64,000 bases of DNA from contig NZ_AP028031.1 of the NCBI RefSeq assembly GCF_030296915.1, positions 1,173,501 to 1,237,500 on the forward strand, given 5' to 3'. The stretch comes from Anaerostipes hadrus ATCC 29173 = JCM 17467 (GTDB taxonomy: Bacteria > Bacillota > Clostridia > Lachnospirales > Lachnospiraceae). Both the position numbers and the translations under genes were made by a program. The notes beneath the pieces were generated by a model. It saw only the letters and a program-made list of their open reading frames with translations. It was not told where the DNA came from and did no database searches. Below are positions 33,467-42,710 of the stretch, in pieces; position 1 is the stretch's first letter; each line of letters starts with the position of its first letter.

Positions 33467-33865
33467 ATGAGCGAAAACAATGATTATATTCAGTTACCAC
33501 CACTAAAAAAAGACACACCATCCGATGTGGTAGCATTTATGTGGGAGTACCTGAAAGTACCGGAGGATTCAAGAGAAAAAGTTAAGAATCTGCTTAAAGA
33601 TGCAAATGAAAATAGAGTAAAATTAAGTCATCAGGCACCAACACTGTATGATGTTGTCCCAAAAGAAGAAATTGCTGAATTTGAAGAGCTTATGTGCAAA
33701 ACCATAGCTGACATTGTATCAGAAGCCAGTAGCGTTGCCTGTTGGGTGTATGTGCAGAAATATGTGAAGCACAAAACCCTAAACGAAATGCTGCAAGAAT
33801 TGCCAGACGTAGGTCAATTCATCCTAGCTATGGATACCTGGTTTGAAAAACTGATGGAGAAATAA
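33467..33865 (+). CDS. hypothetical protein of the replication module
   Basis: A 132-residue soluble, mainly helical protein. The start ATG 33467 lies 8 bases after AGGAGG; ATG 33461 is too close to it. It contains DTPSDVVAFMWEYLKVPEDS and CKTIADIVSEASSVACWVYV. It follows the membrane protein after 13 bases and ends the maintenance operon. I do not recognise a family. Confidence 0.65.
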   Translation: MSENNDYIQLPPLKKDTPSDVVAFMWEYLKVPEDSREKVKNLLKDANENRVKLSHQAPTLYDVVPKEEIAEFEELMCKTIADIVSEASSVACWVYVQKYVKHKTLNEMLQELPDVGQFILAMDTWFEKLMEK

Positions 33866-33911
33866 TCTAGGAAAATAGTTTAAAGTTTACATGTTATGAT
33901 CATGTATGAAG

Positions 33912-33941
33912 TTGGAACAGAATAAAAGATTGTGCTATACT
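33912..33941 (+). promoter_or_regulatory. promoter of the bile salt hydrolase gene
   Basis: TTGGAA (33912-33917), an 18-base spacer and TATACT (33936-33941) preceded by TGC, an extended -10. It lies 58 bases before the start codon. No tandem TTGAG boxes like those at 37421 and 39444 are present here. Confidence 0.65.
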
Positions 33942-33999
33942 ATTGTTCAAGAAAAAAACTCATTGACATATTTCAATCTATTTAGGAGGATAAACGATC

Positions 34000-34977
34000 A
34001 TGTGTACAGCAGCAACTTATAAAACAAAAGATTTTTACTTTGGACGAACCCTCGATTATGAATTCTCTTATGGTGATCAGATAGTAATTACACCACGTAA
34101 TTATGCGTTTAATTTTCGCCATGTTGGCGATATGAAAAATCATTATGCAATTATTGGAATGGCTCATGTTGCAGAGGATTATCCTTTGTATTATGATGCT
34201 ATGAATGAAAAAGGAGTGGCAATGGCAGGACTGAATTTTGTCGGAAATGCTGTTTATGCCGCGATTAAGCCAGATGTGGAAAATATTGCACAGTTTGAAT
34301 TTATTCCGTGGATTTTAAGTCAGTGTTCTTCTTTAGTTGAAGTTCGCGAGCTTCTTGAACGAATTAATATTGTTAATACTCCTTTCAGCGAGCAATTACC
34401 ATTAGCACAATTACACTGGATCATTTCTGATGAGAATGAGTCAATTACGGTAGAATCTATGTCAGATGGTTTGCATATTTATGACAATCCAGTAGGAGTG
34501 CTTACGAATAATCCGCCATTTCCACAGCAGATGTTTCAACTAAATAATTATATGTATTTATCTCCTAAACAGCCCAGAAATACTTTCTGCGAAAATTTGG
34601 CTCTTGATGCATATAGTAGAGGTATGGGAGGATTAGGTCTTCCGGGAGATCTCTCATCTTCCTCACGCTTTGTACGTGTAGCTTTTACAAAGGTAAATGC
34701 AATTTCAGGTGAATCAGAGGAAGAAAGCGTTAGCCAATTCTTCCACATTCTCGGATCTGTGGATCAGCAACGAGGATGTTGCGAAGTAGCGGATGGAAAA
34801 TATGAAATCACATTGTATACGTCGTGTTGTAATGTTACAAAAGGTATTTATTATTACAATACTTATGAAAACTATCAGATCAGTGCAGTAGATATGCATG
34901 TAGAAAATCTGGATAGTGATAAAATGATTTGTTATCCAGTAATTCAAGGAGAACGAATCAACTATCAAAATAAATAA
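34000..34977 (+). CDS. bsh: bile salt hydrolase (choloylglycine hydrolase)
   Basis: A 325-residue Ntn hydrolase that removes glycine or taurine from conjugated bile salts. After Met removal the nucleophile is C2 (MCTAATY). Other active-site residues have the expected positions: R16 and D19 in FGRTLDYEFS, N79 in AGLNF, N170 in GVLTNNP and R223 in SSRFVRVAF. FFHILGSVDQQRG and GIYYYNTYENYQISAVDM are close to Clostridium BSH. The related penicillin V acylases differ at the N79 region, so BSH is the better call. It opens an island of envelope and stress genes next to a plasmid maintenance module, which indicates horizontal acquisition. Confidence 0.95.
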   Translation: MCTAATYKTKDFYFGRTLDYEFSYGDQIVITPRNYAFNFRHVGDMKNHYAIIGMAHVAEDYPLYYDAMNEKGVAMAGLNFVGNAVYAAIKPDVENIAQFEFIPWILSQCSSLVEVRELLERINIVNTPFSEQLPLAQLHWIISDENESITVESMSDGLHIYDNPVGVLTNNPPFPQQMFQLNNYMYLSPKQPRNTFCENLALDAYSRGMGGLGLPGDLSSSSRFVRVAFTKVNAISGESEEESVSQFFHILGSVDQQRGCCEVADGKYEITLYTSCCNVTKGIYYYNTYENYQISAVDMHVENLDSDKMICYPVIQGERINYQNK

Positions 34978-35015
34978 TGTTTTGAAATCAGGGATGAAGT
35001 AGAAAGGAAAGTACC

Positions 35016-35696
35016 ATGACAAAGGATGAAGTAAAAAAACTCTGGATGGACAGTCCGGAATCACTACAGTTTTTAAATAATGCTACAAAATTTTATAATT
35101 TAATGATGATGTATCGTTGTGCTATTCGGGAGATACAAACTAAACTTGAGGTTTTGGATGATGAATTTTCAGTTGAGAACAATCGAAATCCTATTTCTTT
35201 TATAAAAACAAGGATTAAGAAGCCCAATAGTATTTACAATAAATTGCAGAAAATGGGACATGATTTTACAACAGAAAATATACAGACATATTTAAATGAT
35301 GTAGCAGGCGTTCGAATAGTTTGTGCGTTTATTGACGATATTTATATGATATCAGATTTGATTACCCAACAGGATGATATTAAAGTTATTGAAATAAAAG
35401 ATTATATAAAAAATCCAAAACCAAATGGTTATCGAAGCTATCATATGATTGTTGAAATACCAGTATTTTTTGCTAAGGGTAAAACACCTATGCGTGTAGA
35501 ATTACAGATCCGAACCAATGGTATGGATTTCTGGGCAACATTGGAACATCAACTTCGCTATAAAAAAGGAATTGAAGAAATGCCTGGTTATGATGAGATA
35601 AGTGAAGAATTACTTCATTCTGCAAGAGCTATCATTGAAGCGGATAATGAAATGCAGAGAATAAAAGACAAAATTGGTATGTTTCATGAAATTTAG
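35016..35696 (+). CDS. small alarmone synthetase ((p)ppGpp synthetase, RelQ type)
   Basis: A 226-residue RelA/SpoT synthetase domain without a hydrolase half. Motifs are RIKKPNSIYNKLQKMG, DVAGVRIVCAFIDD, PKPNGYRSYHMIVEIP, and VELQIRTNGMDFWATLEHQL, which contains the substrate-binding Glu/Gln pair. It makes (p)ppGpp from GTP or GDP and ATP. It lies 38 bases behind bsh with GAAAGGAA before the ATG, and 35 bases before the cardiolipin synthase, so these may form one operon. The location suggests stress signalling during bile exposure; that link is inference. Confidence 0.92.
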   Translation: MTKDEVKKLWMDSPESLQFLNNATKFYNLMMMYRCAIREIQTKLEVLDDEFSVENNRNPISFIKTRIKKPNSIYNKLQKMGHDFTTENIQTYLNDVAGVRIVCAFIDDIYMISDLITQQDDIKVIEIKDYIKNPKPNGYRSYHMIVEIPVFFAKGKTPMRVELQIRTNGMDFWATLEHQLRYKKGIEEMPGYDEISEELLHSARAIIEADNEMQRIKDKIGMFHEI

Positions 35697-35731
35697 GCAG
35701 AAAACTGAGCAAGTAGGAAGGTGGAATATAT

Positions 35732-37291
35732 ATGAAGCAAGATACTTTAGAGGGCAAAGCAAAAACAAAAAATGGGGTAAAACGGCTGTGTTTTTCCATA
35801 GTCTGCATTCTTCTGGAAGTAATTTTTATTATTACTATCGTAACACGCTTGAATGAATATGCAGAAATTATAAATTTATTTACAAGGATTTTGAGTGGAA
35901 TCTTGGTTTTGGGATTGTACGCATCAGATAAGACCTCTTCTATGAAAATGCCTTGGGTCATCTTAATTCTAATCTTCCCAATTATGGGTGTAGGCCTGTA
36001 TTTGTTGATTGGTTTGAATGGTGGCACACATAAAATGCGTGAACGATATACAGAAATTGATAGTAAATTATTACCAATGCTTCCTGACAATCAGGAGTGT
36101 TTGAGTAGAATAAAAGAAACGATTCCGAAAGCAGGAAATATCGCAAGTTACATACAAAGAAATTCGCAGTATCCAATCTATCAGAATACAGATATTGTGT
36201 ATTTTGATGAAGCAGTGACAGGATTAGAGGCACAGCTTAAGGATTTGAAGAAAGCACAGAAATTTATCTTCATGGAATATCATGCGATAGAAGACGCTGA
36301 AGCATGGCATAAGATTCAAGATGTTCTGGAAGAGCGAGTAAAAGCAGGTGTGGAAGTTAGAGTATTCTATGATGATATGGGTTCTATAGGCTTTATTAAT
36401 ACAGATTTTGTGAAAAAAATGGAGCGAATAGGAATTCATTGCCGTGTATTCAATCCGTTTATGCCAGGTTTAAATCTGTTTTTGAACAACCGTGATCATA
36501 GAAAAATAACAGTTATTGATGGAAAAGTCGGATTTACAGGTGGATATAATCTCGCAAATGAATATTTTAATTACACACACCCGTACGGACAGTGGAAAGA
36601 TACAGGTATTCGTTTAGAAGGAGATGCTGTTCAGTCGCTTACGGTGACATTTTTGGAGATGTGGAATGCAGTAAGTGATAAGGATGCTAATGATTCTGAT
36701 TTTAGTAAATACCTTTTCCATTATGATTATGCGGCACAGCAAACTGGGTTTGTTCAACCTTATGCAGACAGTCCTATGGATAATGAGCAGGTAGGAGAAG
36801 AAGTTTATATCAGTATGATAAATAAAGCTGAAAAATACTGTTGGTTTATGACTCCATATCTAATCATAACAGATGAAATGACACATGCGTTATGCCTGGC
36901 TGCTAAGCGAGGGGTAGATGTAAGAATTATCACACCGGGTATCCCTGATAAGAAGTTCATTTATAATATAACTCGTTCTTTTTATCATGGATTAGTTAAA
37001 CATGGTGTTCGTGTTTATGAGTGGACTCCTGGTTTCTGTCATGCAAAAATGAGTGTGGCAGATGACTGTATGGCAACCTGTGGAACAATTAATCTGGATT
37101 ATCGAAGTTTATATCACCATTTTGAAAACGGCTGTTTTATGGCAGATTGTCAGGCAGTTGTGGAAATAAAAAATGATCTGATAAGAACGATGGGAGAATG
37201 TCGTGATGTGACAGACCAATATCAAACCGGACGAAGTGCATATTTGCGACTGGGACAATTATTTATGAGATTATTTGCTGGATTGCTATAA
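35732..37291 (+). CDS. cls: cardiolipin synthase
   Basis: A 519-residue membrane enzyme joining two phosphatidylglycerols to cardiolipin. Two N-terminal membrane helices (about residues 20-40 and 45-65, plus MPWVILILIFPIMGVGLYLL) precede two PLD domains with HKD-type motifs: HRKITVIDGKVGFTGGYN and HAKMSVADDCMATCGTINLD. The length and layout are typical of Cls. It follows the alarmone synthetase and ends before a strong terminator. With two other lipid genes in the island it implies changes of the membrane in response to bile. Confidence 0.94.
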   Translation: MKQDTLEGKAKTKNGVKRLCFSIVCILLEVIFIITIVTRLNEYAEIINLFTRILSGILVLGLYASDKTSSMKMPWVILILIFPIMGVGLYLLIGLNGGTHKMRERYTEIDSKLLPMLPDNQECLSRIKETIPKAGNIASYIQRNSQYPIYQNTDIVYFDEAVTGLEAQLKDLKKAQKFIFMEYHAIEDAEAWHKIQDVLEERVKAGVEVRVFYDDMGSIGFINTDFVKKMERIGIHCRVFNPFMPGLNLFLNNRDHRKITVIDGKVGFTGGYNLANEYFNYTHPYGQWKDTGIRLEGDAVQSLTVTFLEMWNAVSDKDANDSDFSKYLFHYDYAAQQTGFVQPYADSPMDNEQVGEEVYISMINKAEKYCWFMTPYLIITDEMTHALCLAAKRGVDVRIITPGIPDKKFIYNITRSFYHGLVKHGVRVYEWTPGFCHAKMSVADDCMATCGTINLDYRSLYHHFENGCFMADCQAVVEIKNDLIRTMGECRDVTDQYQTGRSAYLRLGQLFMRLFAGLL

Positions 37292-37302
37292 GAATCTGAT
37301 GA

Positions 37303-37362
37303 AACGACCTTTCAAAAACAGTTGATTTTAGAAGTTAACTGTTTTTGAAAGGCCGTTTTTGT
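37303..37362 (+). terminator. terminator after cls
   Basis: CCTTTCAAAAACAGTT pairs with AACTGTTTTTGAAAGG, extended by ACG/CGT outside, followed by TTTTTG. Confidence 0.88.
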
Positions 37363-37417
37363 TATATCTAACAGTCTGTTGTACAAAGAAGATTTTGCAT
37401 GGATGAAAAAACAAACC

Positions 37418-37460
37418 TTGTTGAGGTTAAATTGAGTTTTCCATTGTATTGTATTGCTAA
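37418..37460 (+). promoter_or_regulatory. OmpR-type tandem box and promoter, copy 1 (citrate synthase)
   Basis: TTGTTGAGGTTAAATTGAG (37418-37436) contains TTGAG at 37421 and 37432, 11 bases apart; seven bases later comes TTGTATTGTAT. The same arrangement is found at 39441. Direct repeats at one helical turn in front of a weak -10 are typical of OmpR/PhoB-family activator sites. Confidence 0.65.
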
Positions 37461-37563
37461 TGAATAAGAATAAGAAAAAGAACAGACAATGCTGAATGCT
37501 CTGGAAACAAGAATATCTGAGTATAGTATGTAAGTTCGTAACAGAATGAAAGGAGCGATTCAA

Positions 37564-38910
37564 ATGAGCAATTTGGAAAATTATATGAAACAGCAAGCAA
37601 TTTTTTGTGAACAAAATGATAGCATTAGTAAGAATCTGTATTCAGAGTATGGTGTAAAAAGAGGCTTACGAGATGAAAAAGGCCAAGGTGTGTTGACGGG
37701 GCTTACAAATATTTCTGATATAAAAGCTTTTGAATATCGTGATGGAGTAAAGAGTCCATGTGATGGCGAGTTATCTTATCGTGGTTATAATATAAAAGAT
37801 TTAGTAACAGGAAGTAAAGGAAAAAGGTTTGTCTTTGAAGAAGGAGCATATCTTCTTTTATTCGGAGAATTGCCAACTGATACACAGTTAATGGAATTTC
37901 AGGGAAGACTATCTGATTGTATGGAACTACCGACTAACTTTACCAGAGATGTCATTATGAAAGCACCTACATCAGATATTATGGGTTCTATGACTCGAAG
38001 TATTCTTACATTGGGCTCTTACGATAAGGAGAAAGAAAGTCTTGAAATTCCGAATGTGCTAAGGCAGAGTATGCAGTTGATCGCAGCATTTCCTATGTTA
38101 GCAGTATATGCATACCATGCTTATTGTCATTATGAAAAAAACGAAAGTATGTATATTCATAGACCTGAAAAAGATTTATCTATTGCTGAAAATTTCCTGC
38201 GCCTATTAAGACCAGATACAAAATTCACAGAACTGGAAGCAAGAGTACTGGATATAGCATTATTGTTACATATGGAACATGGTGGTGGTAACAATTCTAC
38301 ATTCACTACACGGGTAGTAACATCTTCAGGTTCAGATACTTATTCTGTTATTTCAGCAGCAATGTCATCCTTAAAAGGAAAAAAACATGGCGGTGCAAAT
38401 CTGATGGTAATGAATATGATGGATGATATTAAAAGTCATGTGAAAGATTATGAAGACGAAGAGGAAATTGCATCATATCTGAGTAAGATTATGAAGAAAG
38501 AGGCGTTTGATCAGAAAGGACTTATTTATGGAATGGGACATGCTGTATATTCTATTTCAGATCCGAGAGAAAGGGTGTTCAAAGGCTTTGTAGAACAACT
38601 CGCAAGGGATAAAGGACGTGAGAAAGATATGACCCTTTATAACAATATTGAGAAGATTGCACCTAAGTTGATTGCAAAGCAGCGTCAGATATTCAAAGGA
38701 GTAAGTCCTAATATAGATTTCTATAGTGGTTTTGTGTATGACATGTTGAATATTCCAAGAGAATTGTACACGCCATTATTTGCGATAGCAAGAATTGCTG
38801 GTTGGAGTGCACATCGCCTGGAAGAATTGATAACTACAGATAAGATCATTCGCCCGGCATATAAGAGTCTAGTCAGCAAAAAAGAATATATAGAAAGAGA
38901 GGAACGATAA
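37564..38910 (+). CDS. citrate synthase
   Basis: A 448-residue citrate synthase family enzyme condensing oxaloacetate with acetyl-CoA. It has SPCDGELSYRGYNIKDL at the N-terminal region, LLLHMEHGGGNNSTFTTRVV, the active-site His in KKHGGANLMVMNMMDD, GMGHAVYSISDPRE and NIDFYSGFVYDMLNIP. ATG 37564 follows GAAAGGAG; an earlier in-frame ATG at 37546 is within that site. A gene for the 2-methylcitrate pathway is not seen nearby, so citrate production is assumed. It is controlled by the tandem TTGAG element and followed after one base by the MarR-like gene. Confidence 0.92.
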   Translation: MSNLENYMKQQAIFCEQNDSISKNLYSEYGVKRGLRDEKGQGVLTGLTNISDIKAFEYRDGVKSPCDGELSYRGYNIKDLVTGSKGKRFVFEEGAYLLLFGELPTDTQLMEFQGRLSDCMELPTNFTRDVIMKAPTSDIMGSMTRSILTLGSYDKEKESLEIPNVLRQSMQLIAAFPMLAVYAYHAYCHYEKNESMYIHRPEKDLSIAENFLRLLRPDTKFTELEARVLDIALLLHMEHGGGNNSTFTTRVVTSSGSDTYSVISAAMSSLKGKKHGGANLMVMNMMDDIKSHVKDYEDEEEIASYLSKIMKKEAFDQKGLIYGMGHAVYSISDPRERVFKGFVEQLARDKGREKDMTLYNNIEKIAPKLIAKQRQIFKGVSPNIDFYSGFVYDMLNIPRELYTPLFAIARIAGWSAHRLEELITTDKIIRPAYKSLVSKKEYIEREER

Positions 38911-38911
38911 T

Positions 38912-39336
38912 ATGGGAGCAGGAACCAGTGCAGAGGAGTTTTTTTAAAGAGCATCAATGTTGAAAGTATATTTGAATTTGTTGAAAGAACAGATTATTTG
39001 TTCCTTTATAGTATAAAGGAATGTGTTGAAAAATCAGACTGTCATGAAGGAGTATATCTTTCAGAAGTGGCAGAATACATGAAATTATCGATTCCAGAAA
39101 CATCTAAGATGGTAAAAAGTCTTGAAAATAAAGGATATATTATCTGGAAATTAGATGAAAAAAAAGAAAGAACATACCTTGTTTTGACGAACAAGGCAAT
39201 TGAATTAAGTAATTGTCAGAAAGAAAAAATGATAGAAGCTTATGAAAAAATCATATCGAATATACAAGAAGAGGACCTGGCAGTTACACGATGTACATTG
39301 AGAAAAATCCGACAGCTTATGGAAGAAATAAAATAG
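38912..39336 (+). pseudogene. MarR-like winged-helix regulator, split by a frameshift in a T7 tract
   Basis: A start with a ribosome binding site (GAGAGGAACG then ATG 38912) begins MGAGTSAEEFF and stops at TAA 38945. One base back at the T7 run (38939-38945) the frame continues LKSINVESIFEFVERTDYLF and on through a winged-helix domain (YLSEVAEYMKLSIPETSKMV, then GYIIWKLDEKKERTYLVLTN) to 39336. The whole would be about 141 residues, a normal MarR size. Without the shift, the domain could only start at TTG 38998 and would lack its first helix. Real mutation, phase variation and programmed slippage are all possible. Confidence 0.7.
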
Positions 39337-39382
39337 TGATTAATACAACGGAGTAAGAAAAGCTCCTTCATATATTAGAATA

Positions 39383-39427
39383 AAAATATGACTGTTTCTT
39401 TAAAAAGAAGCCGGTCATATTTTTTTA
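39383..39427 (+). terminator. terminator between the MarR-like gene and the PLD operon
   Basis: AAAATATGAC (39383-39392) pairs with GTCATATTTT (39414-39423), with further pairing inside (CTTT/AAAG) and a T run after it. Confidence 0.8.
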
Positions 39428-39440
39428 TGAAAAATAAATT

Positions 39441-39480
39441 TTGTTGAGGTTAAATTGAGATTGACTTTGTATTGTATAAG
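39441..39480 (+). promoter_or_regulatory. OmpR-type tandem box and promoter, copy 2 (PLD/two-component operon)
   Basis: TTGTTGAGGTTAAATTGAG (39441-39459) is identical to copy 1 over 19 bases. TTGAG repeats stand at 39444 and 39455. TTGTATTGTAT again follows after seven bases and includes a possible -10 TATAAG (39475-39480). The operon behind it encodes an OmpR-family regulator, so autoregulation is likely. Confidence 0.65.
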
Positions 39481-39511
39481 TATGAAATAAAAAGGAATCA
39501 GGTGATGTACA

Positions 39512-40945
39512 ATGAAAAAGCATAAAATATGTAAAATCCTTCTTGTTATACTGGCAATTTTTTTATGTGTGGCTTTTTATGAATTGCTCGGAATCTGCGT
39601 TGCATATAAAAAGCAGCCGGAAGTGTCCAATACAACCAAAAAAGAAACAAAAAATGGGTCATGGAACGAATGCAGTGAAAATACAGAACGGGCAGTAATC
39701 ATAGAAAAGAATCCAGAAGCGCTTTTACAAAGAGTGCGTTTGATCAAGAATGCAAAAAAGGAAATTATTCTTTCTACTTTTGCATTTCAATCCGATGAAA
39801 GTGGAAAATTGATTTTAGGAGCACTGCATGATGCGGCAGACAGAGGTGTACATATTCGTCTGTTAGTAGATGGAATGGAGAGCTGGATTGATATGGAAGG
39901 AAATCCGTATTTCTATGGATTATCTTCCCATGAGAATGTTGAAATTAAACTGTATAATAAGGCCAATCCGTTGAAACCGTGGAAAATGATGGGTAGAATG
40001 CATGATAAATATTTGATTGCAGATGGAAAGAGATATATTCTTGGGGGAAGAAATACATACAATTATTTCCTGGGTGATTTTCCGGGACATAAGAACTATG
40101 ACAGAGACGTGTTAGTGGTTTGCGATGAACCTGAGAAAGAAAATTCAGTTAACCAGTTGTCAGAGTATTTTGAAACCATATGGAATCAGGAAGACAGTGG
40201 TTATTTTCATAACAATAAAAAACTGGCAAATAGAAAATCTGTAAAGAACGCAGTTTTAGAGCTGCAGAACAGCTATCAGAAATATTTTGAAGAGAATAAG
40301 GAAAGAATCTGCCAGACCAATTATACGGACGAAACTTTTGAGACAGAAAAGATTACATTAGTGTCAAATCCTATTCACACAGGTTCCAAAGAACCAGTAG
40401 TGTGGTATCAGTTGGGAGAATTGATGAAAAATGCAAAAAATCGTGTGAAGATCCACACGCCATATATTATCTGTAATGATATGATGTATAATACATGGGA
40501 AGAGATTGCAGAGAACGTTTCAGATTTTTCTATCATGACAAATTCAGTTGCGAATAATGGGAATCCATTTGGGGCTGCCGATTATGCGAAAAACAGAAAT
40601 AGAATCTTAAGTACAGGAATTAATATCTGGGAATATGAAGGCGGTTATTCATACCACGGAAAAAGTATTCTGATTGACGATGATCTGTCTGTAATCGGTT
40701 TTTTTAATATGGACATGAGAAGTGCATATCTGGATACGGAACTGATGCTTGTAATACGCAGTAAAGATATTAATAAACAGTTGGAAGAGGGCATGATGGA
40801 ATATGAAAAAGTGTCCCGCCAGATATTAGAAGGCGGAACTTATAATGATCCATATCATGTAGAGCCAATCGAATTAACAAAGAAACGTCAGAGAAAAATA
40901 TTTTTGGTACAGCATCTGCTTGGATGGGCAAGGTATCTGTTTTAA
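39512..40945 (+). CDS. membrane-anchored phospholipase D / cardiolipin synthase-like protein
   Basis: A 477-residue protein with one N-terminal membrane helix (ILLVILAIFLCVAFYELLGI) and two PLD domains: HDKYLIADGKRYILGGRN (first HKD) and YHGKSILIDDDLSVIGFFNM (second HKD, with Lys). It differs from the cls at 35732 in having a single anchor and a longer spacer between the motifs. It could be a second cardiolipin synthase or another phosphatidyl-transfer enzyme acting on the outer membrane face. It is first in an operon with a two-component system, a FUSC exporter and a CDP-alcohol phosphatidyltransferase. Confidence 0.85.
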   Translation: MKKHKICKILLVILAIFLCVAFYELLGICVAYKKQPEVSNTTKKETKNGSWNECSENTERAVIIEKNPEALLQRVRLIKNAKKEIILSTFAFQSDESGKLILGALHDAADRGVHIRLLVDGMESWIDMEGNPYFYGLSSHENVEIKLYNKANPLKPWKMMGRMHDKYLIADGKRYILGGRNTYNYFLGDFPGHKNYDRDVLVVCDEPEKENSVNQLSEYFETIWNQEDSGYFHNNKKLANRKSVKNAVLELQNSYQKYFEENKERICQTNYTDETFETEKITLVSNPIHTGSKEPVVWYQLGELMKNAKNRVKIHTPYIICNDMMYNTWEEIAENVSDFSIMTNSVANNGNPFGAADYAKNRNRILSTGINIWEYEGGYSYHGKSILIDDDLSVIGFFNMDMRSAYLDTELMLVIRSKDINKQLEEGMMEYEKVSRQILEGGTYNDPYHVEPIELTKKRQRKIFLVQHLLGWARYLF

Positions 40946-40962
40946 TAAGGAGGAAGGAAAAC

Positions 40963-41634
40963 GTGTTTCAAATATTGATTGTAGAAGATGATAAAGAATT
41001 AAGCCAGCTATTCCAAAAAGTGCTTGAGAAGAATGGATATCAAGTCAAAAGTGCATCGGATGGAGCACAGGCATTAGAAGTATTGGATAAGGAATATATT
41101 GATCTGATCATTTCTGATATTATGATGCCGGTTATGGATGGCTATGAACTGGTGTCAGAACTTCGTTCAGCAGGATATCAGATACCAGTGCTTATGATCA
41201 CTGCGAAAGGTTCCTTTGATGATATGCGCCAGGGATTTCTTTCGGGAAGTGACGATTATATGGTAAAACCGGTAAATGTGAATGAAATGGTTTTAAGAGT
41301 CGGAGCACTGCTTCGCCGTGCACAGATACTGAATGAACACAAAATTGTGATCGGTTCAACAGAGTTTGATTATGATGCAATGACGGTTACAACTGATAAG
41401 GAAAGTCTTGTTTTGCCTAAAAAAGAATTCCTGCTTTTATATAAGCTTGCAGCTTCGCCAGGCAGAACATTTACAAAACAACAGTTGATGGATGAAGTAT
41501 GGGGATACGAGACGGAGGCAGACCCACATACGATAGAGGTACATATAGGAAGAATCAGAGAGCGTTTTAAAGATAACCCTGATTTTGAAATCGTAACAAT
41601 GCGTGGAATTGGATACAAGGTGGTGAAAAAATAA
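40963..41634 (+). CDS. OmpR/PhoB-family response regulator
   Basis: A 223-residue regulator. The receiver domain has VEDD (8-10 acidic pocket), phospho-acceptor D52 in IISDIMMPVMDGYEL, the conserved Thr/Lys segment LMITAKGSFDD and MVKPVN. The C-terminal winged helix has EFLLLYKLAASPGRTFTKQQ and VHIGRIRERF. GTG 40963 behind AAGGAGGAAGG is chosen; the longer open frame starts inside the PLD gene. It overlaps the kinase by one base. It is the best candidate for the factor that binds the tandem TTGAG boxes. Confidence 0.93.
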   Translation: MFQILIVEDDKELSQLFQKVLEKNGYQVKSASDGAQALEVLDKEYIDLIISDIMMPVMDGYELVSELRSAGYQIPVLMITAKGSFDDMRQGFLSGSDDYMVKPVNVNEMVLRVGALLRRAQILNEHKIVIGSTEFDYDAMTVTTDKESLVLPKKEFLLLYKLAASPGRTFTKQQLMDEVWGYETEADPHTIEVHIGRIRERFKDNPDFEIVTMRGIGYKVVKK

Positions 41635-42677
41635 TGGAACAAAAGAAAGAAAAAGGATTGCGGATCCGATCCTGTCTGACTGGTGCAATCTGGCTGGCAC
41701 TTGTATTTTCAACAGTCATATCTGCTTTATTATTTGCTTTTTTGAATCATTTTTTTAATCTGCCGGGCAGCATACCTGTGCTTGGCTGGCTTTTGATTTT
41801 CAATACATTGATTGCAGGGCTGATCACTTCCTTTATCAATGCAAAGTTACTGGAACCAATTACCAGACTTAGTAAAGCAATGAAGGAAGTTTCTCAGGGA
41901 GATTTTGAACAGCATTTGGAAACGAACAGCCGTATAGCAGAAGTTGGAGAATCTTATCAAAGTTTTAACGTTATGACAAAAGAACTTCGTGCAACAGAGG
42001 TGCTGCAGATGGATTTTGTATCTAATGTTTCTCATGAGTTTAAGACCCCGATTAATGCCATTGAAGGATATACAATGCTGCTTCAGGGAGAAGAACTGTC
42101 TCCGGATCAAGAGGAATATGTAGAAAAAATCTTATTTAACACCCAAAGACTTTCCGGATTGGTTGGTAATATTTTGCTGTTATCCAAGTTAGAGAATCAG
42201 AATATACCAATGAAAAAAACAGAATATCGTCTGGATGAACAGATCCGCCAGGCATTTCTTTCATTGGAAACAAAATGGACAGAAAAAGAAATTGGTTTTC
42301 AGGTAGAATTGGAGGAAGTTAAATATACTGGGAATGAAGGACTTTTTATGCATATCTGGATAAATCTTTTGGATAATGCGATTAAGTTCAGCCCTTCAAA
42401 GGGGACAATTACGATGTTTCTGAAACAAGAACAGGATTCTGTTAAGTTCATTCTGGAAGATGAAGGACCAGGAATAGAGGATGATGTAAAATCCAGAATA
42501 TTTGACAAGTTCTATCAGGTAGATGGATCTCATAAAGCAGAAGGAAATGGCCTAGGTCTTGCACTTGTAAAACGGATTGTAGATAGTGCCGGAGGAACAA
42601 TCAAAGCAGAAAACCGTGAATATGGTGGATGCAGATTTGTTATAGAGCTGCCAAAGCAGAAAGATGAGATTATATAG
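41634..42677 (+). CDS. HAMP-domain sensor histidine kinase
   Basis: A 347-residue kinase. Two membrane helices (about residues 18-40 and 48-70) flank only a very short outer loop (NLPGSIPVLG), so the signal is probably sensed in or at the membrane. A HAMP domain (LLEPITRLSKAMKEVSQGDF) is followed by HisKA with H134 in FVSNVSHEFKTPINAIEGY and an HATPase domain with N box NLLDNAIKFSP, DEGPGIEDD and GNGLGLALVK. Intramembrane sensing fits detergents such as bile salts; that is inference. Confidence 0.93.
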   Translation: MEQKKEKGLRIRSCLTGAIWLALVFSTVISALLFAFLNHFFNLPGSIPVLGWLLIFNTLIAGLITSFINAKLLEPITRLSKAMKEVSQGDFEQHLETNSRIAEVGESYQSFNVMTKELRATEVLQMDFVSNVSHEFKTPINAIEGYTMLLQGEELSPDQEEYVEKILFNTQRLSGLVGNILLLSKLENQNIPMKKTEYRLDEQIRQAFLSLETKWTEKEIGFQVELEEVKYTGNEGLFMHIWINLLDNAIKFSPSKGTITMFLKQEQDSVKFILEDEGPGIEDDVKSRIFDKFYQVDGSHKAEGNGLGLALVKRIVDSAGGTIKAENREYGGCRFVIELPKQKDEII

Positions 42678-42710
42678 TTTTAAGATAAATTAGAAGATGG
42701 GAGGATTTAT

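Noticed and set aside
35632..36090. Minus-strand frame overlapping the cardiolipin synthase start
   Set aside because: It lies opposite clear coding sequence and has no supporting signals.
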